Assembly (NCBI GenBank): GCA_021775595.1
Contig: JAJFHN010000004.1
Span: 1 to 64,000, forward strand
Reading direction: 5' to 3'
Length of the DNA: 64,000 nucleotides
Origin: Hyphomicrobiales bacterium
GTDB lineage: Bacteria > Pseudomonadota > Alphaproteobacteria > Rhizobiales > Methyloligellaceae
Shown: positions 59,503 to 64,000 of the stretch, in pieces
Layout: each line of letters opens with the position of its first letter
How positions within the stretch are numbered: position 1 is the first letter of the stretch
The notes under the pieces: model-generated
Seen by the model: the letters and a program-made list of their open reading frames with translations, nothing else
Told to the model about the DNA's origin: nothing
Databases searched by the model: none
Program-made: the position numbers and the translations under genes

Positions 59503-60018
59503 ATGGCGACCGACTACGAAAAGATCTACCGAGCCTCCAAGCACGCGCTGGGCCCGCCGACAAAAGAGTTTGTCGAGTTCTTTGAGACATTCGGCAAGCC
59601 CAATGCCTGGATTCTGGACATCGGCTGCGGACAAGGCCGCGACGCCCTGCACATAGCCCGGCTGGGCCATCGCGTCACCGGCGTGGACAGTGCGGCAACG
59701 GGAATCCGGCAATTGCTGGAAGACGCGTCGACTGAGGATCTCGACATCGAAGGCGCTGTTGCCGACATTCGAAGCTACGCGCCCGTCAGAAAATATGACG
59801 TCGTCGTCATCGACAGAACCCGTCATATGCTCAAAACATGCGAGCGATCCGGCGCGCTGTGCCGACTGCTGGACGCAACAGCGGCCCAAGGTGCGGTGCT
59901 GATCGCAGACGAGAAATCGAACATCGCCGGGTTTCGGACCACATTCAACCAGTCACCGCACGATTGGTCGCCGATCCTCGATGAGCGCGGCTATCTCTTT
60001 GCCCGGCGTATTGACTAG
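59503..60018 (+). CDS. Small class I SAM-dependent methyltransferase
   Basis: A 171-aa Rossmann-fold protein with motif I WILDIGCGQGRDALHIA, acidic VTGVDSAATGI and motif III-like KYDVVVIDRTRHML. It resembles the TehB/thiopurine methyltransferase group in size and in the GCGQGRDALHLA-type motif, but substrate is unknown. The expected C-terminal helices are short, so it is near the minimal size for this fold. Start is the ATG at 59503; a GTG three codons upstream is possible. It ends 26 nt from the convergent folD stop. Confidence 0.8.
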   Translation: MATDYEKIYRASKHALGPPTKEFVEFFETFGKPNAWILDIGCGQGRDALHIARLGHRVTGVDSAATGIRQLLEDASTEDLDIEGAVADIRSYAPVRKYDVVVIDRTRHMLKTCERSGALCRLLDATAAQGAVLIADEKSNIAGFRTTFNQSPHDWSPILDERGYLFARRID

Positions 60019-60043
60019 CCGCTCTAGTCAGTTGCCTATGCGG

Positions 60044-60931
60044 CTAGATCTCTGGCGTCTCGACCCCGTTGATGGCACACGCCGCATCAAGCGTGTTGGC
60101 GAGCAGGCAGGCGATGGTCATTGGCCCGACGCCGCCAGGCACCGGCGTGATCGCGCCCGCAATGCCTTGGGCTGAGGCAAAATCAACATCGCCAACGAGC
60201 TTCGTCTTGCCCTCGGCCGTATCGATCCGGTTGATACCGACATCGATGACCGTGGCGCCCGGCTTGATCCAATCGCCGGTAACGAGCTGTGGCCGCCCGA
60301 CGGCGGCAAACAGAAGATCGGCGCGGCGGGCCACACCCGGCAGGTCGCGGGTCTTGGAGTGCGCCACCGTGACGGTGGCGTTCTCGCGCAGCAGCAATTG
60401 CGCCAGCGGCTTGCCGACGATGTTCGAGCGCCCGATCACCACCGCCTCGAGACCGGTCAAATCACCGCGCACGTGCTTGGCCAGAATGATGCAGCCGCGC
60501 GGCGTACAGGGGCTGAGCGCGTCTTCGCCCGCCGCCAGCCTGCCCACATTCATCGGATGAAAGCCGTCGACGTCCTTGGCCGGATCGATGGCGTTGAGAA
60601 CGCGCGCGGTATCGATCTGGCCTGGCAGCGGCAGCTGCACCAATATCCCGTGCACGCCCGCATCGGCATTGAGCTTCTCGATCAGCCCCAACAATGTGGC
60701 TTCGCTTGTCTCGGCGTCGAGCCGGTGGTCAAAGGATGCCATGCCCGCTTCGAGCGTCTGCTTGGCTTTGTTTCTGACATAGACTTGGCTCGCCGCGTCC
60801 TCGCCGAGCAAGACCACCGCGAGCCCTGGCACCAGGCCATGATCGGCCTTGAGCTTGGCGACGCGGACTGCGACCTCAGCCCGCAACTGCGCCGCGATCG
60901 CCTTGCCGTCGATGAGAGTGCTCTCGCCCAT
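60044..60931 (-). CDS. folD: Bifunctional methylenetetrahydrofolate dehydrogenase/cyclohydrolase
   Basis: Converts 5,10-methylene-THF to 10-formyl-THF, feeding purine and fMet-tRNA synthesis. The 295-aa protein has the catalytic Tyr and Lys in [48 protein letters not shown] split over the active site, and the NADP-binding [18 protein letters not shown]. The C-terminal [15 protein letters not shown] motif is intact. It is 10 nt downstream of the DUF167 gene on the same strand. Confidence 0.96.
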   Translation of the reverse strand: MGESTLIDGKAIAAQLRAEVAVRVAKLKADHGLVPGLAVVLLGEDAASQVYVRNKAKQTLEAGMASFDHRLDAETSEATLLGLIEKLNADAGVHGILVQLPLPGQIDTARVLNAIDPAKDVDGFHPMNVGRLAAGEDALSPCTPRGCIILAKHVRGDLTGLEAVVIGRSNIVGKPLAQLLLRENATVTVAHSKTRDLPGVARRADLLFAAVGRPQLVTGDWIKPGATVIDVGINRIDTAEGKTKLVGDVDFASAQGIAGAITPVPGGVGPMTIACLLANTLDAACAINGVETPEI

Positions 60932-60941
60932 GGCAATCCCC

Positions 60942-61271
60942 CTAGCCCGCCTTGGCCAGCAGCGCCTTAAGGCGCGCAGCCAGCTCCTGCGAATCGCCCG
61001 TGATATGAAGCATTTTCCGCCGGTTTGTCACGCCGCGCTCCACCCGAACGTTACTCTTGGGCGCGCCCAACCAATCGGCAATCATCACCGTCAGCGCCGC
61101 GTTGGCCTTGCCCTTATCGGGCGCGGCGCGGACCCTCGCGTTCAACACGGCCTCGCCGTCGATGCACGCGACGGATCCGATTTCGCTCCGCGAGGACTTG
61201 GGGCTCAAACGCACCGCCAACCGCACGCCATCGGGTGCCTTATTGAATGGTAATTGCTCCGTCTGGACCAC
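60942..61271 (-). CDS. DUF167 (YggU) family protein
   Basis: A 109-aa protein of the conserved YggU family, function unknown: [17 protein letters not shown], the hallmark [23 protein letters not shown] and [16 protein letters not shown]. The only start before the conserved core is GTG at 61271, which overlaps the end of yggT by 32 nt. The yggT-yggU pair is widespread; folD follows 10 nt downstream. Confidence 0.85.
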   Translation of the reverse strand: MVQTEQLPFNKAPDGVRLAVRLSPKSSRSEIGSVACIDGEAVLNARVRAAPDKGKANAALTVMIADWLGAPKSNVRVERGVTNRRKMLHITGDSQELAARLKALLAKAG

Positions 61272-61581
61272 CGATCTGCTGATAGGTCGGCATGAGCATG
61301 GGTGCGATAAAACCGATCAGAACCACGTCGCGCAAGAAGAACAACGCGAAAATCAACACGATCGGCGAAATGTCGATGCCACCCAGATCGGGCATGAACC
61401 GCCGGATCGGACCCAGCGCCGGTTCCGTCAGCCGATAGATCGCGTCGGCGACCATATAGACGAATTTGTTATGGGTGTTCACCACATTGAAGGCGACCAG
61501 CCAACTGAGAACGGCGCCGATGATGATCAGCCAAATATAGGCGTTTATCACCATGACGATGAAGCCGATGAGCGCGAGCAT
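61240..61581 (-). CDS. yggT: YggT family membrane protein
   Basis: A 113-aa inner-membrane protein with two main hydrophobic segments (about 2-27 and 75-100), the polar NTHNKFVYMVADAIYRLTEPALGPIRRFMPD loop between them being the YggT signature. Proposed roles in osmotic tolerance or division are not proven. ATG at 61581 is preceded by GAGAGGG at 8 nt. It heads the yggT-DUF167-folD set. Confidence 0.9.
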   Translation of the reverse strand: MLALIGFIVMVINAYIWLIIIGAVLSWLVAFNVVNTHNKFVYMVADAIYRLTEPALGPIRRFMPDLGGIDISPIVLIFALFFLRDVVLIGFIAPMLMPTYQQIGGPDGAITIQ

Positions 61582-61701
61582 AGGTGTGTCCCTCTCCAAG
61601 GATCAGGCCATGATGTAGCCGTCCACGCGTCCAACCGCAAGCACTGAAGGCAGATCAGCATGACCAGCAAATGCCCAATAGCGGTGCGCACGCCAGCTTG
61701 C

Positions 61702-61730
61702 TTGACAGCGCTGGGAGCCGACCCCTAAAT
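61702..61730 (+). promoter_or_regulatory. Putative promoter of tRNA-Ala
   Basis: A perfect -35 box TTGACA (61702-61707), 17-nt spacer and a weak -10 box CTAAAT (61725-61730), placed 22 nt before the tRNA 5' end. The -10 match is poor, but position and -35 quality support it. Confidence 0.45.
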
Positions 61731-61752
61731 GGCCGCGTCAGATGTGACCCGT

Positions 61753-61828
61753 GGGGCCGTAGCTCAGTTGGGAGAGCGCTACGTTCGCAACGTAGAGGTC
61801 AGGGGTTCGATTCCCCTCGGCTCCACCA
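61753..61828 (+). tRNA. tRNA-Ala(CGC)
   Basis: 76-nt cloverleaf: acceptor GGGGCCG/CGGCTCC (one G-T wobble), D-arm GCTC/GAGC, anticodon stem CTACG/CGTAG with loop TTCGCAA (anticodon CGC, alanine GCG codons), T-arm AGGGG/CCCCT with loop TTCGATT, and a genomically encoded CCA end after the discriminator A. All stems are intact. Confidence 0.97.
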
Positions 61829-61887
61829 TTCCACCCACTTGTAAAACGCCCGATGGCGGCGCGTAACAGGCCGACAGCCATTGACGT

Positions 61888-62478
61888 TCACTCGCTCGGC
61901 CGGCTCTCCATCATGGCCGGGCGCTGTGAGAAATCGGCCAACCATGCAGCAAGTTCGGGGCAATCCGGCCGCCAAGTGTTGCTGAAGCGGTAGTCGGTGT
62001 ATTCCAGCGCGCAAGCGCTGGCGATCTGGTCCATGCGCAGGGGACCCGCGGTGATGGCGCCCGCCAGGCCTTCCATGTGTTTGAGGCTGCGCATAATCCG
62101 TATTTCCAGTTTTTCGATGACGTCCTGCCGGGGCTCGTCTTTCTTGCGAATGATCTCCATGCGCCGCTGCAAGCCCGCCTCCATGACGCCGATCGCCAAG
62201 GCCACACGGGTCTCATGCGCCCAATCGCCGCTCGGGAAGATCGTCGGGTTCGCCGAAATGGCGTCGAAATAGGCGCAGATCGTGCGGCTGTCATAGATTG
62301 CTTGCTCGCCATCGACGATCAGCGTCGGGATCAGGCGCAACGGGTTCCACTTATCGAGAAAGTCGGCCGAATAGACGTCGATAACCCTCTCATCGACATC
62401 GATGCCGAGCTCCAGTGCAACGACCTTGCTGGTGCGGCCGAACGGCGAGGTCGGCCCGTTCATCAGCTCAAGACCCAT
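61888..62478 (-). CDS. Glutathione S-transferase family protein
   Basis: A 196-aa GST fold: N-terminal thioredoxin-like domain (about 3-80: GPTSPFGRTSKVVALELGI, LIPTLIVDGEQAIYDSRTICAYFD with the cis-Pro and the DS glutathione gamma-Glu site) and an all-helical C-terminal domain. Ser/Thr near residues 10-11 would be the catalytic position. AGGAGCGATCGC precedes the ATG. It is 21 nt after the decarboxylase-fold gene and likely the last gene of the right-edge operon; whether its substrate relates to that pathway is unknown. Confidence 0.88.
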   Translation of the reverse strand: MGLELMNGPTSPFGRTSKVVALELGIDVDERVIDVYSADFLDKWNPLRLIPTLIVDGEQAIYDSRTICAYFDAISANPTIFPSGDWAHETRVALAIGVMEAGLQRRMEIIRKKDEPRQDVIEKLEIRIMRSLKHMEGLAGAITAGPLRMDQIASACALEYTDYRFSNTWRPDCPELAAWLADFSQRPAMMESRPSE

Positions 62479-62499
62479 GCGATCGCTCCTGCGTGCCGC

Positions 62500-63207
62500 C
62501 TAAAACGGCGCTTCGCCGAATTTTTGCTGGCCGCCCGGGTAGCAGAAAGCCAAATCGGGGAAGAACACCGCAAACGTGACATTGAGCGGCTGCTTGGGCC
62601 GCAAGTCGTAGAACGGCGAAGCTGGATCGAGAAACTCGATCGATTTGACTTCGATGTCCTCCTTGACGCCTCCGACAAACGGATAGCGCCCCAATTCGAG
62701 CGACCCATCGCGGCGCGTGAGATAAAGCAGCTGGCCCGGCACCGGCGGCGAGACGCGCGGGCTGTAGCTGGCGTGGGTGCGGATCACAGGCTTGTCATCG
62801 AGATAGGTCGTCGCCACGACGTCCTTTTCCGAAATTTCTAGCTCGGTCCGCCCGCCGGCCATGGTCGGAAGTCCGTGGGCCTTGGCATAGTCGGCCATGG
62901 TTTTGGAGCTGTTGTAGTAGTGAGTCCACCAACGGCAGGGCATGCCTTCATAAAGATCATGGCCCGCCAGCTCCACGCCCATATAGGTCAGTGTGTAGGG
63001 GCCCCAGCTGCCCGGAAAGCCAGCATTGGAATGCAGGTCCTCGCGCGGCACCCAATATTGGTTGAGGAACGCCGTGCCGGGATTTGCCGGTTCGAAGCCT
63101 TCGGGCGCAAGCGATTTGAGCGCCTCCTGGTCTTCCACTTCGAAGCAAACATAGAGCACCTCGGCCCCGGTGATCAGTTGCGGCGAAAGCACCATCTCAT
63201 TGCTCAT
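62500..63207 (-). CDS. Acetoacetate-decarboxylase-fold protein without catalytic lysines (tentative)
   Basis: A 235-aa cytosolic protein. By eye it aligns with the acetoacetate decarboxylase superfamily: ALKSLAPEGFEPANPG at 29-44 matches the ADC 'VVPEPLEI' segment, WTHYYNSSKTMADYAKAHGLP at 94-114 matches 'MMYLDNEPAIAVGRELSAYP', and the beta-rich RTELEISEKDVVATTYLDD follows. The adjacent Lys-Lys pair of ADC, which forms the Schiff base, is replaced by Thr115-Met116, so it should not decarboxylate acetoacetate by that mechanism. ATG at 63207 has GAGG at 6 nt. It lies between a biotinyl-carrier gene and a GST gene. Function unknown; fold assignment is moderate. Confidence 0.55.
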   Translation of the reverse strand: MSNEMVLSPQLITGAEVLYVCFEVEDQEALKSLAPEGFEPANPGTAFLNQYWVPREDLHSNAGFPGSWGPYTLTYMGVELAGHDLYEGMPCRWWTHYYNSSKTMADYAKAHGLPTMAGGRTELEISEKDVVATTYLDDKPVIRTHASYSPRVSPPVPGQLLYLTRRDGSLELGRYPFVGGVKEDIEVKSIEFLDPASPFYDLRPKQPLNVTFAVFFPDLAFCYPGGQQKFGEAPF

Positions 63208-63280
63208 CACTCACCTCTTCGCTGCGGCGCCGCCATCCCGCGCCAATTGATCCATTGTCTCCGCTACGGATGTCCCATTG

Positions 63281-63499
63281 TCACTCAATCACGACCACCA
63301 CCACATCGGCATCAAGACCCTCTTGGCCTTCTTCCACCTCGACCGTCTTGACGGTGCCATCGCAAGGGGCCTCGTGCGGCACCTCCATCTTCATCACTTC
63401 CATAATGAAAAGCGTGTCGCCTGCCGCCACCTTGTCGCCGGCCTTGACCAAGACCTTCCACATATTGCCCGCCGTCTGGGTGCGTACTTCCTCTGCCAC
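63281..63499 (-). CDS. Stand-alone biotinyl (BCCP-like) carrier protein
   Basis: A 72-aa single biotinyl/lipoyl domain. Lys37 in IMEVMKMEVPHEA is the biotinylation site (MKM motif); the hammerhead strands VLVKAGDKVAAGDTL and GTVKTVEVEEGQ flank it. It has no Pro/Ala linker or extra domain, unlike AccB. GTG start with GGGAGG at 5 nt. It is placed 11 nt after a KipA/PxpC-type carboxyltransferase gene, so it likely carries CO2 between that enzyme and a biotin carboxylase encoded beyond the window. Pyruvate or oxaloacetate carriers are less likely given the neighbour. Confidence 0.85.
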   Translation of the reverse strand: MAEEVRTQTAGNMWKVLVKAGDKVAAGDTLFIMEVMKMEVPHEAPCDGTVKTVEVEEGQEGLDADVVVVVIE

Positions 63500-63510
63500 C
63501 GTGCCCTCCC

Positions 63511-64000
63511 TTAGGTGCTAATAGACTGCTCGCTGCAGATCTCGCGCAAGTCATGCGCCAAGGCCTGGGCCTCTTCGACGCTGACCGCCTTGAACCGATA
63601 AATCTCACCGGGTTTCGACTGTCCGAGCTTCCAAAACGCGCTGCGCGGCACGGTATAGGGATTGATGAAGCCCCCCATGCTGGGTCCGTCATTGACCAGA
63701 ATGATCGGTGTCTGCCCGGCAAGGTTTATGGCGCCGCAAGGATATCCCTGATCGATGATGTTGGATGGCTCGGAGCCGTGTTCGGGCGCCTTGTCGGTCG
63801 CTTTTTCCGCGAAACTCCAGTCGGGACCATCCAGCCGGAAGCCCGTGCGGTCGCTCTTCGAAGACAGTTTCCAATCGCTGCCAAGGAAGCGCTCGTGACC
63901 GGCGTCATCGATCCAATCGTCGTTGGGCCCTCTGACCACCTCGATTGACCACTGCTTGTCGGATGGAAATTCGGGTCTTGCATCGTCCCTGACCTTGCGG
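63511..64000 (-). CDS. KipA/PxpC-type biotin-dependent carboxyltransferase subunit, 5' end cut by window
   Basis: The frame runs off the right edge, so about 162 C-terminal residues are seen. Features of the KipA/PxpC/allophanate-hydrolase subunit 2 (AHS2) family: VRGPNDDW, GFRLDGPDW, the highly conserved EPSNIIDQGYPCGAINLAG, PIILVNDGPSMGGFINPYTV and FWKLGQSKPGEIYRFKAVSVEEA. This family includes 5-oxoprolinase subunit C and the carboxyltransferase part of urea carboxylase. The adjacent biotinyl-carrier gene points to a biotin-dependent carboxylase rather than to 5-oxoprolinase. Substrate cannot be read here. Confidence 0.85.
   Translation of the reverse strand, partial: RKVRDDARPEFPSDKQWSIEVVRGPNDDWIDDAGHERFLGSDWKLSSKSDRTGFRLDGPDWSFAEKATDKAPEHGSEPSNIIDQGYPCGAINLAGQTPIILVNDGPSMGGFINPYTVPRSAFWKLGQSKPGEIYRFKAVSVEEAQALAHDLREICSEQSIST

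Overview
The window is ordinary alphaproteobacterial core chromosome, most likely from a member of the Hyphomicrobiales (Rhizobiales) or a close relative. This rests on the irr/fabA-fabB-fabI divergent cluster, an Irr-type Fur homologue, the long block nfu - tsaB - rimI - fur - miaB - phoH - ybeY - corC - lnt - XRE regulator - metK - trmB - rimP - nusA - rnpM(ylxR) - infB - rbfA - truB - rpsO - pnp, the glnD - rhomboid - murJ - trpS - usp order, the divergent rph/hrcA pair, and GC-rich codon use throughout. I see no insertion sequence, prophage, integron, CRISPR array, rRNA operon or base-composition island, and no gene-free stretch longer than 300 bases.

Layout. 1-3.6 kb: end of dut, a MoeB/ThiF-type activating enzyme, a small secreted Cys protein, a 2-hydroxyacid dehydrogenase and a double-SH3 exported protein. 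3.7-7.1 kb: irr divergent from fabA-fabB-fabI. 7.1-16.7 kb (minus): the transcription/translation operon rimP-nusA-rnpM-infB-rbfA-truB-rpsO-pnp, with a promoter and intrinsic terminator in its leader and a terminator after pnp. 16.8-28.9 kb (minus): trmB, metK, its XRE neighbour, and the lnt-to-nfu block with fur and miaB; the nfu promoter carries an Irr-type palindrome. 28.9-38 kb (minus): usp, trpS, murJ, rhomboid, glnD, mutS. 38.2-40.5 kb (plus): maeB. 40.5-47 kb (minus): hybrid histidine kinase, comM, gshB, yraN, rsmI. 47.3-48.5 kb (plus): LpoA-like lipoprotein. 48.5-51.4 kb (minus): hemW-rdgB-rph and a second small secreted Cys protein. 51.6-60 kb (plus): hrcA-grpE, an acetyltransferase, a methyltransferase, dnaK-dnaJ, pyrF and another methyltransferase, with alkB on the minus strand. 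60-61.6 kb (minus): folD, a DUF167 protein, yggT. Then tRNA-Ala(CGC), and at the right edge a minus-strand operon with a KipA/PxpC-like carboxyltransferase (cut by the window end), a stand-alone biotinyl-carrier protein, an acetoacetate-decarboxylase-fold protein and a GST.

How parts fit together. Irr and a Fur/Mur-like regulator are both here, and a candidate Irr box overlaps the -10 element of the promoter that would read nfu and possibly the downstream fur and miaB genes. Heat-shock genes have sigma-32-type promoters (dnaK strongly, grpE more weakly), although hrcA is present and no CIRCE operator is visible near dnaK or grpE. The least-explained parts are the regulatory leaders (rimP-nusA attenuator-like leader, metK hairpin), the two small secreted Cys proteins, and the right-edge biotin/decarboxylase-fold operon, whose substrate cannot be read from this window. 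I did not find a defence system or other clearly new multi-gene system.
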